From contig CAYLIP010000001.1 of NCBI GenBank assembly GCA_964383855.1, positions 23,325 to 87,324 on the forward strand: a stretch of DNA of 64,000 bases, given 5' to 3'. This stretch comes from CAZHAC01 sp964383855. GTDB lineage: Bacteria; Chloroflexota; Dormibacteria; Dormibacterales; Dormibacteraceae. The position numbers were made by a program, and so were the translations under genes. This document shows, piece after piece, positions 1-8,381 of this stretch; within the stretch, counting starts at the first letter, position 1; every line of letters begins with the position of its first letter. The notes beneath the pieces are model-generated. The model was not told the origin of the DNA and made no database searches. It saw only the letters and a list, made by a program, of their open reading frames with translations.

Positions 1-597
1 GCGTCGCGGACTCGCGGGCAGGTGGTCTGGTTCGACGAGCACCGGCCCGCCCCGCCGATGCCGGTGCCCGGCGACCACAACCTGATGAACGCTCGGGCGG
101 CGGCCGCGATCGGCCGGATCGCAGGCCTCTCGGACGAGCAGATCGCCCGCGGCGTGGCCGCCTTCCCCGGTGTCGAGCACCGCCTCGAGCTGGTCGGTGA
201 GTGGGACGGCGTGCGCTGGTTCAACGACTCCAAGGCGACCAACCCGGACGCCGGCCGGGTGGCGGTCAACTCCTTTCCGGGCTTGCCCCTGGTCCTGATC
301 GCGGGCGGTTACGGCTCCGGGTTCGAGCTCGGAGCGTGGGCGGAGGACGTGCGCCGGGCGACGACCGCGGTAGTGCTGATGGGCCGGAGCGCTCCCGAGC
401 TGGAGCGCGCGCTGAGCGGTCACCGGACGGTTCGCGCCGCCTCCCTCGAGGAGGCGGTCGAGCTCGCAGCCCGGGAGGCGCGGCCGGGCGGCGTGGTGCT
501 GCTGAGCCCGGCCTACAAGAGCTTCGACATGTTCAGCAGCTACGAGGACCGCGGCCGCCAGTTCAAGGCCGCCGTCCGGAGGCGCCGGGATGGCTGA
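1..597 (+). CDS. murD: MurD, UDP-N-acetylmuramoyl-alanine--D-glutamate ligase (3' part)
   Basis: Cytoplasmic Mur ligase that adds D-glutamate to UDP-MurNAc-L-alanine. Only the C-terminal 198 residues are present; the frame is open from the first base of the window, so the central ATPase core lies outside. Visible Mur-ligase motifs are PGDHNLMNARAA, the FNDSKATNP segment of the C-terminal domain and LLSPAYKSFDMF near the end, which corresponds to the LLSPACASFDQF block of MurD. The usual Cys is replaced by Tyr in that block. It overlaps ftsW by 8 bp, as expected in a division/cell-wall operon. MurD is preferred over MurE or MurF because of the SFDMF block and the ftsW neighbour. Confidence 0.93.
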   Translation, partial: ASRTRGQVVWFDEHRPAPPMPVPGDHNLMNARAAAAIGRIAGLSDEQIARGVAAFPGVEHRLELVGEWDGVRWFNDSKATNPDAGRVAVNSFPGLPLVLIAGGYGSGFELGAWAEDVRRATTAVVLMGRSAPELERALSGHRTVRAASLEEAVELAAREARPGGVVLLSPAYKSFDMFSSYEDRGRQFKAAVRRRRDG

Positions 598-1849
598 GGC
601 CACCGCCGGGGGACCGGCCCGGCGGCGGCGCGCCCGGGCCTCCGAGCGGGAGGGATCCGAGCCCGAGGACCACGACGTGATGCTGGTCGGCCTGGCCCTG
701 GCGCTGGCCGGCTGCGGCCTGGTTTTCGTCCTCTCGGCCAGCCAGGCGCTCGCCTATCTCGAGCATCGCTGGCCCCTCTACTACTTCGCGCGTCAGCTGG
801 TCGGGGTCGGGCTCGGGCTGGCCGCCATGTTCGTGCTGATGCGCCTCGACTACCACCGGCTGCGGCCGCTCGCCAAGGCCGGCGCCGCCGGCTCGCTGGT
901 CCTGATGCTGCTGGTCCTGGTGCCGCATCTCGGGGTCCAGGTCAACGGCGCCAGCCGCTGGTTCAACCTGGGGCCCCTGGGCAGCTTCCAGCCCTCGGAG
1001 CTGGGCAAGCTCTGCTTCGTCCTCTATCTCGCCCACTGGGTCGAGAAGCGCGGCGACCGGATCGCCGACCTCGCCGACGGCCTGCTTCCGTTCGGAATCA
1101 TGCTTGCGGCGGTGCTCGGCGTCCTCATGCTCGAGAAGGACCTGGGCACCGCGATCGTCACCACCTCGATCTTCGTCTCCATCTACTTCTCGGGCGGCGG
1201 CCGGCTGCGCCACCTGCTGCTGCTGGCGGTGCTCCTGGTCGCCGGATTCGTCTTCCTGACCGTCGCCACCCCCTACCGGGCGGCCCGCCTCAGCTCTTTC
1301 ACCGATCCCTTCCGGGATCCGCTCAACACCGGCTTCCAGTCGAGCCAGGGCCTGATCGCCCTCGGCGCCGGCGGGCTGCACGGGGTTGGCATCGGGCATT
1401 CGGTCCAGAAGTTCCTGTGGCTGCCGGCGGCGCACACCGACTTCATCTTCGCGATCATCGGCGAGGAGACCGGCCTGGTCGGCACCACGGCTGTGCTCGC
1501 CGGGTATCTCCTCTTCTCCTGGCGCGGCTACCGGGCGGCCATGCGCGCCCCCGACCGCTACGGGGTCATGGTCGCGGTCGGGATCACGACCTGGATCGCC
1601 GTCCAGGCCCTGATCAACATGGGGACGGTCACCGACACCATCCCCGCCACCGGCGTGCCCCTGCCCTTCATCAGCTACGGTGGAACGTCGGTGGTCATCC
1701 TGCTCGCCGCGGTCGGCGTGCTGCTCAACGTGGCCGGCCAGGGCCGGTCGCAGTCCTTGCGGAGGATCGATGCGAGTCTTGATATCGGGCGGGGGGACCG
1801 GCGGCCACCTGATGCCCGCCCTCGCCGTCGCGCAGGCCTGCCGCGCTGA
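590..1849 (+). CDS. ftsW: FtsW, septal peptidoglycan glycosyltransferase (SEDS family)
   Basis: Polytopic membrane glycan polymerase that builds septal peptidoglycan from lipid II with a class B PBP. The 419-residue protein has a basic cytoplasmic N-terminus (about residues 1-28) followed by roughly ten hydrophobic segments. SEDS motifs visible are QPSELGKL, EKDLGTAIV (usually EPDLGTA), HTDFIFAIIGEE and PATGVPLPFISYGGTS near the C-terminus. The start is the ATG at 590, overlapping murD. The conserved core ends near base 1740, but the frame continues through the murG start and ends 80 bp inside murG with an Arg/Pro-rich tail, an unusually long overlap. FtsW is chosen over RodA from its place between murD and murG. 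Confidence 0.94.
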   Translation: MAEATAGGPARRRRARASEREGSEPEDHDVMLVGLALALAGCGLVFVLSASQALAYLEHRWPLYYFARQLVGVGLGLAAMFVLMRLDYHRLRPLAKAGAAGSLVLMLLVLVPHLGVQVNGASRWFNLGPLGSFQPSELGKLCFVLYLAHWVEKRGDRIADLADGLLPFGIMLAAVLGVLMLEKDLGTAIVTTSIFVSIYFSGGGRLRHLLLLAVLLVAGFVFLTVATPYRAARLSSFTDPFRDPLNTGFQSSQGLIALGAGGLHGVGIGHSVQKFLWLPAAHTDFIFAIIGEETGLVGTTAVLAGYLLFSWRGYRAAMRAPDRYGVMVAVGITTWIAVQALINMGTVTDTIPATGVPLPFISYGGTSVVILLAAVGVLLNVAGQGRSQSLRRIDASLDIGRGDRRPPDARPRRRAGLPR

Positions 1850-2855
1850 GCACCCGGACTGGCCGGTGCTCATGGTGGGCAGGGCGGGCGGCCCCGAGGA
1901 GCGGCTGGTCCCGGAAGCCGGCTTCGACCTCGAGGTGATCGCCATCCAGGGCCTCGATCGCGACGCGCGCTGGAAGAACCTGTGGCTGCCGGCTGTGATC
2001 CCGCGCGCCTTCCTGCGCGGGCTGCGGATCGTCGACTCCTTCAAGCCCGACGTGGTGCTCGGCATGGGCGGCTACGCGATGGCGCCCGCGGTCTGGGCCG
2101 CCCGCCGGCGCCGGATCCCGTACGTCCTTCACGAGAAGGACGTGCGGCCGGGGCTGGCGACCCGGATGTTCGCCCGGCGCGCGGCGGCGGTCTGCACCAC
2201 CCTGCCCGGCACCGGTGAGCGGCTTTCCGGCGTTCGCACCGTCCTGACCGGCATTCCCCTGCGCCCAGGCTTCCAGCGCCGGCAGGTGGAGGTGCCGCCG
2301 CGCCGGCTCCTGGTGACCGGCGGCAGCCAGGGCTCTCTGCGCCTCAACACCGCGGTCTGGTCGGTGCTGGACCAGCTCCTGGACCGGTTCGAGGAGGTGA
2401 TCCACGTGGCCGGGCGGCAGGGTGCGGACGAGATCGGGCGGCGGGCCCGCCCGCGTTACCGGGCCATGGCCTTCTCGTCGGACATGCCGGGCCTCATGAG
2501 CCAGGCCGATCTCGTCGTCTCCCGGGCCGGCGTGGGCACGATCGGCGAGCTGGGCGCGGTCGGCCTGCCCGCGATCCTCGTACCCGGCGCCTTCGGCGGC
2601 CGCCACCAGGAGCTGAACGCGCAGGCGGTGGCGGAGGCGGGCGCGGCGGTCTGGGTCCGGGACGAGGAGTTCACCGGCAACAGGTTGCTGCTCGAGCTGG
2701 ACCGGCTCACGCCCGAGCGGCTGGAGGCCATGGCCCGGGCGGCGCAGGCGCTGGGGCGGCCCGACGCCGGCCGGCGCGTGCTCGACGTGCTCGAGGAGGC
2801 GGCCGGCGGCGGCCTCCGGCCTGGCTCCAGGCCCGGCGAGGGCGTGCGGGCATGA
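1770..2855 (+). CDS. murG: MurG, UDP-GlcNAc:lipid I GlcNAc transferase
   Basis: GT-B glycosyltransferase at the inner face of the membrane that converts lipid I to lipid II. The 361-residue protein starts at ATG 1770, preceded by GGAGG at 1761-1765, and opens with MRVLISGGGTGGHLMPALA, the diagnostic MurG N-terminus. Later motifs are VVLGMGGYAMAPAV, VTGGSQGS and SRAGVGTIGEL, followed by a GGRHQELNAQAV segment for UDP-GlcNAc binding. An in-frame upstream ATG at 1680 would add unrelated residues and is not used. The 5' 80 bp lie inside ftsW and the 3' end overlaps murC as ATGA. Confidence 0.96.
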   Translation: MRVLISGGGTGGHLMPALAVAQACRAEHPDWPVLMVGRAGGPEERLVPEAGFDLEVIAIQGLDRDARWKNLWLPAVIPRAFLRGLRIVDSFKPDVVLGMGGYAMAPAVWAARRRRIPYVLHEKDVRPGLATRMFARRAAAVCTTLPGTGERLSGVRTVLTGIPLRPGFQRRQVEVPPRRLLVTGGSQGSLRLNTAVWSVLDQLLDRFEEVIHVAGRQGADEIGRRARPRYRAMAFSSDMPGLMSQADLVVSRAGVGTIGELGAVGLPAILVPGAFGGRHQELNAQAVAEAGAAVWVRDEEFTGNRLLLELDRLTPERLEAMARAAQALGRPDAGRRVLDVLEEAAGGGLRPGSRPGEGVRA

Positions 2856-4150
2856 CGCGCGTCCACCTGATGGGTGCCGGGGGCGTCGGCGTCTCGGCGC
2901 TCGCCCGCGTCTACCTGGCCCGCGGCGACGAGGTCTCGGGCTGCGACCTCAGAGAGTCGGAGACGCTGCTCGCGCTCGAGGCCGAGGGCGCCCGCGTGGC
3001 GGTCGGCCACGATCCCGAGCACGTGCTCGGCAAGGATGTCCTCGTCTACTCGGGCGCCGTCCGCAGCGGGGCGGCCGAGGTGGAAGCGGCCAACGCCATG
3101 GGAGTCCACGTCCTCACGCGCGCCCAGGCCCTGGCCGAGCTGATCGAGGAGACCGATTCGATCGCGGTCACCGGCAGCGCCGGCAAGACCACGATCACGC
3201 ACATGCTGGGGTCGATCCTGCTGGCCGCCGGCTGGGATCCCACCGTGCTGGTCGGCGACGGCGCCAACGCCCGCGCAGGCCGCTCCCGATGGCTGGTCGC
3301 CGAGGCCGACGAGTCCGACCGCTCGCTGGTGCTTCACCATCCCAGGCACGCCCTGCTCAGCAACGTCGACTTCGACCATCCCGACCACTTCCAGGACATC
3401 GAGGACGTGGCCTCGGTCTTTCAACAGTTCCTCAGGAACCTGCCCCCCGAGGGCATCGCCGTGATCGGGGCCGACGACCAGATCGCGGCCTCGCTCTCGA
3501 CCACCGGCCGCCGCGTGACCTACGGCTTCGGCGAGAACGCCGACTACCGCTGCGGCGAGGAGCGTCCGTTCCCGCTCTGGCAGCGCGGCGTGCTGCTGGG
3601 CCAGGTCCGCCTCGAGGTCCCGGGCCGCCACAGCATCCTCAACGCGACCGGCGCGGCGGCGATGGCGCTCGAGCTGGGTGTGGAGTTCGGGGCGGTGGCT
3701 CGAGCCCTGGAGGACTTCACCGGCGCCCACCGGCGGATGGAGCGGCTGGGGTGGTGGATGGGCGCCACGCTCTACGACGACTACGCCCACCATCCGACCA
3801 AGATCCGAGCCGCCCTGGCGGCGGCGCGGGAGCTCCGGCACCGGCGGCTGATCGTCGTCTTTCAGCCTCACCGCTACACGCGGTTGGCCGCCCTGCTCGA
3901 CGAGTTCACGCGGAGCTTCGACGTGGCCGACGCGGTGCTCGTGACCGACGTGTACTCGGCCGGGGAGGAGAACCTGACCGGGATCTCGGGTGAGGTCCTC
4001 GCTGCGCGCATGCGCAACGCCCGGTTCGCGCCCGACTTCGCGGCCGTCCGCCAGGAGCTGAGTCAGCTGGTGGGGGAGGGCGACCTGGTGCTCTTCATGG
4101 GAGCGGGCGATATCTGGAAGCTGGGACGTGAGCTGGCTGACGCCGGATAG
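2852..4150 (+). CDS. murC: MurC, UDP-N-acetylmuramate--L-alanine ligase
   Basis: Cytoplasmic ligase adding L-Ala to UDP-MurNAc. The 432-residue protein begins HLMGAGGVGVSALA (N-terminal Rossmann-like UDP-binding domain), then the central ATPase with AVTGSAGKTTITHM, DESDRS and VDFDHPDHF, and a C-terminal domain with DDYAHHPTKI and FQPHRYTR, all typical of MurC. The P-loop is GSAGKTT instead of the family's near-invariant GTHGKTT. At 432 residues it is shorter than the E. coli enzyme. The start is the ATG of an ATGA overlap with murG. Mpl has similar motifs, but position between murG and murB supports MurC. Confidence 0.94.
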   Translation: MTRVHLMGAGGVGVSALARVYLARGDEVSGCDLRESETLLALEAEGARVAVGHDPEHVLGKDVLVYSGAVRSGAAEVEAANAMGVHVLTRAQALAELIEETDSIAVTGSAGKTTITHMLGSILLAAGWDPTVLVGDGANARAGRSRWLVAEADESDRSLVLHHPRHALLSNVDFDHPDHFQDIEDVASVFQQFLRNLPPEGIAVIGADDQIAASLSTTGRRVTYGFGENADYRCGEERPFPLWQRGVLLGQVRLEVPGRHSILNATGAAAMALELGVEFGAVARALEDFTGAHRRMERLGWWMGATLYDDYAHHPTKIRAALAAARELRHRRLIVVFQPHRYTRLAALLDEFTRSFDVADAVLVTDVYSAGEENLTGISGEVLAARMRNARFAPDFAAVRQELSQLVGEGDLVLFMGAGDIWKLGRELADAG

Positions 4151-5048
4151 GAGGGCCTGGCTGGAGGCGCTGCCGGGCGTGGAGCGCGACCATCCGCTGG
4201 CCAGGCACACCTCCTTCAACATCGGCGGCGCCGCTCAGTGGTTCATCGAGTCGGGCCGGGCCGAGGAGCTGGAGCGGCTGGTGGGGGGCTGCAGCGAGCG
4301 CGGCATCCCCCATCTCCTGCTCGGCGCGGGCACCAACCTGCTGATCGCCGACGCCGGGGTGGAGGGCCTGGTGATCCGCTGCGTCAACCGCGACGTGCAC
4401 ATGCTGGAGGGCGATCGGGTGCGCGCCGGCGCCGGCATCAAGATGATGCGCCTGGCCCGCCTGGCCGCCGACCACGGGCTGGTCGGCTTCGAGTTCGCGA
4501 TCGGTGTGCCGGGCACGGTCGGAGGGGCCGTCTACCAGGACGCCGGCTGCTGGGGCCGGGAGCTGCGCGAGGTCCTGGTCGAGGCGGAGGGATTCCTCCC
4601 CGGTCGCGGACGCCGGCGCTGGCAGCCGGCCGACCTCGCACTCGGCTACCGCACCTCGGCCTTCCGCGACGGCGAACTCCGCGGCGCGCTGCTGATCTCG
4701 GCCACGATCCAGCTGTCGCCGGGCGACGGCGAGGCCGCCAAGCGGGAGATGGCGCGGCTGACGGCGGAGCGCAACCGCAGCCAGCCGATCCGGACCAAGA
4801 ACTGCGGCTCGGTCTTCAAGAACCCGCCCGGCGACTCCGCCGGCCGGCTGGTCGAGGCGGCCGGCATGAAGGGCGCCCGGCGCGGTGGCGCCCAGGTCTC
4901 CGAGCAGCACGCCAACTTCATCGTCAACACCGGCGGTGCCACCGCCGCCGACGTCCGGGGCCTGATCGAGGAGATCCAGGGCCGTGTCAGGGACGGCTTC
5001 GGGGTGGACCTGGAGACCGAGGTCGAGATGGTGGGACGGTGGCCGTGA
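4128..5048 (+). CDS. murB: MurB, UDP-N-acetylenolpyruvoylglucosamine reductase
   Basis: FAD enzyme reducing enolpyruvyl-UDP-GlcNAc to UDP-MurNAc. The 306-residue protein carries the FAD-binding motifs TSFNIGGAAQWF (about residue 28), LLGAGTNLLIAD and GVPGTVGGAVYQDAG. It also has YRTSAFR with the catalytic Arg, and CGSVFKNP with the Ser that protonates the intermediate. A C-terminal acidic LETEVEMVG supplies the probable catalytic Glu. It has the compact type IIb layout. The GTG start at 4128 lies 23 bp inside murC. Its 3' end overlaps ddl as GTGA. Confidence 0.95.
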   Translation: MSWLTPDRRAWLEALPGVERDHPLARHTSFNIGGAAQWFIESGRAEELERLVGGCSERGIPHLLLGAGTNLLIADAGVEGLVIRCVNRDVHMLEGDRVRAGAGIKMMRLARLAADHGLVGFEFAIGVPGTVGGAVYQDAGCWGRELREVLVEAEGFLPGRGRRRWQPADLALGYRTSAFRDGELRGALLISATIQLSPGDGEAAKREMARLTAERNRSQPIRTKNCGSVFKNPPGDSAGRLVEAAGMKGARRGGAQVSEQHANFIVNTGGATAADVRGLIEEIQGRVRDGFGVDLETEVEMVGRWP

Positions 5049-5989
5049 GGGTGGCGGTCCTGGCCGGCGGCCGCTCGGCGGAGCGCGAGGTGTCACTGCG
5101 ATCGGGGGCCCAGTGCGCCGCCGCGCTCCGTTCGGCGGGCCACGTCGTCACCCAGCTCGACCTCGACGGGTCGACCTGGGATGCGCTCCGCGACGGCGCC
5201 TTCGACTGCGTGTTCATCGCCCTTCACGGCCGCCTCGGCGAGGACGGATCGGTGCAGGGCATGTGCGAGCTCCTGCGGCTGCCGTACACGGGCTGCGGCA
5301 TCCTCTCCAGCGCGCTTTGCATCGACAAGACGCTCAGCAACCGGCTGCTCGCCGCCGCCGGGCTGCCCGTCCCCGAGTTCGAGGAGCTCGCCGCGGTGGG
5401 CGATCTCCAGGCCGATACGGTGGAGCGCCTGGTCCGGACGTACGGACTGCCGCTGGTGGTCAAGCCGGTGCGCGAGGGCTCGACGATCGGGCTCACGGTC
5501 GCCCGCAGCGAGGACGCCGTCGGCGACGGCCTGGTCCTGGCCGGGCGCTACGACCGCCGCGTGCTCGTCCAGCGCTTCGTGCGCGGGACCGAGATCACCG
5601 TCGGCGTGCTCGCCACCCCCGATGTCCAGGTCCTGCCCACGCTCGAGATCACCTACGAGGAGGAGGAGTACAGCTACCACGCCAAGTACACGGCCGGCGC
5701 CTCCCACCACATCATCCCGGCGCGCCTTCCGGAGCCAACGCGGGAGCGGGCGGCCCGCCTTTCCGAAGAGGCCTTCCGCGTGCTCGGCTGCGAGGGCATG
5801 GCCCGCATCGACTTCATCGTCGACGCCGGCGGCGAGCCATGGATTCTCGAGGTCAACACGGTGCCCGGGATGACCGAGCTCTCGCTGCTGCCCGACGCCG
5901 CCCGGGCGGCCGGCATCGAGTTCCCCGATTTGTGCGACCGGCTCGTTCGCCACGCGGTTGAGCGCGCCGTCGGCACGGTGGGTCCATGA
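5045..5989 (+). CDS. ddl: Ddl, D-alanine--D-alanine ligase
   Basis: ATP-grasp enzyme joining two D-alanines for the peptidoglycan stem. The 314-residue protein starts at GTG 5045 in a GTGA overlap with murB and opens VRVAVLAGGRSAEREVSLRS, the Ddl N-terminus. Other signatures are FIALHGRLGEDGSVQG, YTGCGILSSALCIDK, VKPVREGSTIGLT (ATP-binding loop) and WILEVNTVPGMTELSLLP (metal and substrate site). The same frame is open several hundred bases upstream, but that part is a shadow of murB. ftsQ starts at its ATGA stop. Confidence 0.96.
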   Translation: MRVAVLAGGRSAEREVSLRSGAQCAAALRSAGHVVTQLDLDGSTWDALRDGAFDCVFIALHGRLGEDGSVQGMCELLRLPYTGCGILSSALCIDKTLSNRLLAAAGLPVPEFEELAAVGDLQADTVERLVRTYGLPLVVKPVREGSTIGLTVARSEDAVGDGLVLAGRYDRRVLVQRFVRGTEITVGVLATPDVQVLPTLEITYEEEEYSYHAKYTAGASHHIIPARLPEPTRERAARLSEEAFRVLGCEGMARIDFIVDAGGEPWILEVNTVPGMTELSLLPDAARAAGIEFPDLCDRLVRHAVERAVGTVGP

Positions 5990-6942
5990 CCGGCCCCGGG
6001 CGGCCCTCGCGGCGGCGGCGCGCGTCTCGCCTGCCGCGCATCGAGTGGCCGCGGCCGCCTTCGGCGCCGCCGCTGCGCGGACGCGAGTGGGCGCCCGGCA
6101 GCGGGCTGGAGGACGAGCCCCGACCCCGGCGCCGCTGGCGAGCCGCCGCCGCCGGCGCCGCCCTGGCCGAGGTGGCGCTCCTGGCCATCCTGTTCTTCAG
6201 CGGTGCCTTCCGGGTCCAGCAGGTGGTGGTGACCGGGAACCACCGGCTGACGGCGGCCCAGGTCCGCAGCCTGGCCGCGCTCGACCGTCCAAGCTCGGTG
6301 TTCGCCGTCGACCCGGCCGCGGTCCGCCACCGGCTGACGGCCGCGGCCTGGATCCGGGATGCGCGGGTGTCGGCCTCGATGCCGGGCCGCGTCGACATCG
6401 CGGTCGAAGAATGGCAGCCGGTCGCCGTCTTCGTGCCCGGCCCCCGGGGCCGTGGCTTCTACCTCTCCGACCAGGCGGTGGCGCTCGGCCCGGCGCCGGC
6501 CCCCAATGCGGCGCTCGAGATCGACGCTCCGGCCGCGGCCGACCCGCGGGCCGGCCAGCGCCCGCTCGACCCCCGGCTGCTGACCGCCTTCGTGAACATC
6601 AAGCGGGGCCTGCCGGCCCTCGTCGGCCAGGATGTCCGCTCCTTCGAGATCGACGGGTGCGGCAATGTGACCATGACTACGCAGCGCGGCTGGAAGGCGT
6701 ACTTCGGGCGGGTCATCACGCCGGAGGAGTTCGCCGGCCTGAATGCCAAGCTGGCCGCGCTGAAAGCGGTTTCCACGGCCGAGAACCTGAACAGTCCGGA
6801 CATCGAGTACGTCAACCTGATGAACCCCTCGCTGCCCGCCGTGGGGCCCCGTCCCCGCCCGGCTCCCACGCCGGCCAGGGGCGCCTCCCCGGCGCCGTCT
6901 CCCGCGCCCCCGACCGTGGCCCCGGTGGTGACTTGCAGGTAA
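5986..6942 (+). CDS. ftsQ: FtsQ/DivIB, divisome POTRA-domain protein
   Basis: Bitopic membrane protein linking early and late divisome proteins. The 318-residue sequence has a long Arg/Pro-rich cytoplasmic N-terminus, one transmembrane segment at about residues 52-73 and then a POTRA domain starting VQQVVVTGNHRLTAAQVRSL. The beta-domain follows (ARVSASMPGRVDIAVEEWQPVA is the expected FtsQ block, residues about 125-146). The last 35 residues or so are Pro/Ala-rich and low-complexity. Identification rests on the POTRA pattern plus position after ddl and before ftsA/ftsZ. Confidence 0.9.
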   Translation: MTGPGRPSRRRRASRLPRIEWPRPPSAPPLRGREWAPGSGLEDEPRPRRRWRAAAAGAALAEVALLAILFFSGAFRVQQVVVTGNHRLTAAQVRSLAALDRPSSVFAVDPAAVRHRLTAAAWIRDARVSASMPGRVDIAVEEWQPVAVFVPGPRGRGFYLSDQAVALGPAPAPNAALEIDAPAAADPRAGQRPLDPRLLTAFVNIKRGLPALVGQDVRSFEIDGCGNVTMTTQRGWKAYFGRVITPEEFAGLNAKLAALKAVSTAENLNSPDIEYVNLMNPSLPAVGPRPRPAPTPARGASPAPSPAPPTVAPVVTCR

Positions 6943-7265
6943 TCGTCGTCGCCGCCGTCTGCGCCATCCTCGGCGTGGCGCTCGGCCTCATGTCGCCGGT
7001 CACCATCCCGGTGTCCTACGCGCGCTACACGGCGGTCGCGCTGCTGGCCGGCCTGGACTCCATCTTCGGAGCCTTCAAGGCCTACATCGCCGGCACCTTC
7101 CAGCCCCGCGTCTTCCTGACCGGTCTGGTCAGCAACATGGCGCTGGCGGGCGGGCTGACCTACGTCGGCGACAAGCTGGGCGTCGACCTCTCGATCGCCG
7201 CCATCGTCGCCTTCGGGGTTCGCATCTTCAACAACCTGGCGGCGATCCGACGGCACTACCTGTAG
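6933..7265 (+). CDS. sbp: Small basic protein Sbp (DUF1290), division-cluster membrane protein
   Basis: Predicted 110-residue membrane protein of the Sbp/DUF1290 family, known from dcw clusters of Bacillota and Actinobacteriota; its molecular role is unknown. It starts at TTG 6933 (LQVIVVAAVCAILGVALGL) inside the last 10 bases of ftsQ. No ATG or GTG fits, because the conserved region begins immediately. Three hydrophobic segments are visible, with the family pattern YARYTAVALLAGLDSIFGA and a VRIFNNLAAIRRHYL tail. The 3' end overlaps the convergent lipoprotein gene by 38 bp. Confidence 0.85.
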   Translation: MQVIVVAAVCAILGVALGLMSPVTIPVSYARYTAVALLAGLDSIFGAFKAYIAGTFQPRVFLTGLVSNMALAGGLTYVGDKLGVDLSIAAIVAFGVRIFNNLAAIRRHYL

Positions 7266-8334
7266 AGCCCGCGCGCATGCTGGCCTCCGCGCAGCGGCCG
7301 GCGGCCATCCAGTCCGGCGCCTGCAGCCATTTCTCGACCCCCCAGAGGAGGATCACGCTGGCGCCGCTGTCGCGGTAGGCGGCGGCGCTCGACCGCAGGT
7401 CGGCGATCGTGAAGCCGTCGAGCCCGTTCCAGGGCGCGGCCTGCATCTCGGTCACCCAGAGGGCCTTGCCGGAGGCCGCGGCCCGCGCCGACCAGAACCG
7501 CAGGGCCTGCGCCTTCCAGCTGATGCGCTGCTCGGCGCCGGCCTGGGCGAGTGGGGTCGTCGGCGTCACCACGTAGACATCGAGGCCGAGCGCGTCGCCC
7601 AGCGACAGAGCGTCCGCCGGGTGGCCGGCCGGCTTTCCGGCCAGCGTCTCGTAGAGCCAGCCGAACCGGCTCATCGCCGCCCGGTCGAGGTCGACGCTGG
7701 ACGAGTTGTAGGTGGTGACCACGATCGGGTGCAGGTGGTCGATGGCGCGAAGCATGCCGATCTCCTGCCGGACCGACTCAGCCGGCAGAGAGATGTCGCC
7801 GAGCTCCGCATTGGTGCTGTCGAGGGGCTCGTTCTCGATCTGCCAGGCGTAGAGGAGCGGGCTTGCCGCGTACCGCTTGAAGGTCAGGAACAGGTAACGG
7901 TGATAGGGGTGCGAGCCGACCAGCTCCTGGAGCACGCCGTCGCCGGCCGCCCAGTCGGGCAGGTGGAGCTCGGGAAAGACCAGGTTGCGAGCCCCGGCGA
8001 CCAGGATGACGCGCGTCATGCGCCGGCTGCCGGAGGCGTCATAGTCGGCGACCACGCGCAGCAGGCCGTCGACCTCGCCGAAGTCCAGCGTCTGCTGCGC
8101 CGGCGACGCCTCGTCCCAGTACACCGGCAGCCGGACCAGGTCCGGGTGCAGGCGGAGCAGCAGCGTGCGCAGCGCGGCCTGGGAGTCGCTGCCCGGGGGC
8201 AGCAGCTTGGGGCTGAAGGAGAAGCCGACCAGGGGCGGGGGGCCGGGGCGAGCGGAGGGGGCCGGCCCGTCCAGTCCGCAGGCGACCACGGTGAGCGCCA
8301 GGACGAAGGCGACGGCCATCCGCAACCAGCGCAT
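7228..8334 (-). CDS. Lipoprotein with glycoside-hydrolase-like (GH5-type) TIM barrel
   Basis: Predicted 368-residue exported lipoprotein. The signal peptide ends LALTVVAC with the lipobox Cys at residue 19. The mature part looks like a (beta/alpha)8 glycosidase of the GH-A clan: YAWQIENEP provides a putative acid/base Glu after Asn, and ALWVTEMQAAPW a putative nucleophile Glu. The substrate is unknown. It sits on the opposite strand inside the division cluster and its 3' end overlaps sbp. A -10 box lies 8 nt before the ATG. The exact family assignment is inference from these motifs only. Confidence 0.7.
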   Translation of the reverse strand: MRWLRMAVAFVLALTVVACGLDGPAPSARPGPPPLVGFSFSPKLLPPGSDSQAALRTLLLRLHPDLVRLPVYWDEASPAQQTLDFGEVDGLLRVVADYDASGSRRMTRVILVAGARNLVFPELHLPDWAAGDGVLQELVGSHPYHRYLFLTFKRYAASPLLYAWQIENEPLDSTNAELGDISLPAESVRQEIGMLRAIDHLHPIVVTTYNSSSVDLDRAAMSRFGWLYETLAGKPAGHPADALSLGDALGLDVYVVTPTTPLAQAGAEQRISWKAQALRFWSARAAASGKALWVTEMQAAPWNGLDGFTIADLRSSAAAYRDSGASVILLWGVEKWLQAPDWMAAGRCAEASMRAGSTGSAVGSPPGC

Positions 8335-8342
8335 CAGGCGGG

Positions 8343-8348
8343 AGGATA
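8343..8348 (-). promoter_or_regulatory. -10 element of a probable leaderless promoter (lipoprotein gene)
   Basis: On the minus strand the sequence reads TATCCT, ending 8 nt before the ATG at 8334. A start of transcription 6-8 nt downstream of the -10 would fall at or next to the start codon, so the mRNA would be leaderless or nearly so. No convincing -35 was seen. Confidence 0.5.
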
Positions 8349-8381
8349 GGGCCGCCGGCGGCGCCGATTGTCATGGATTCG

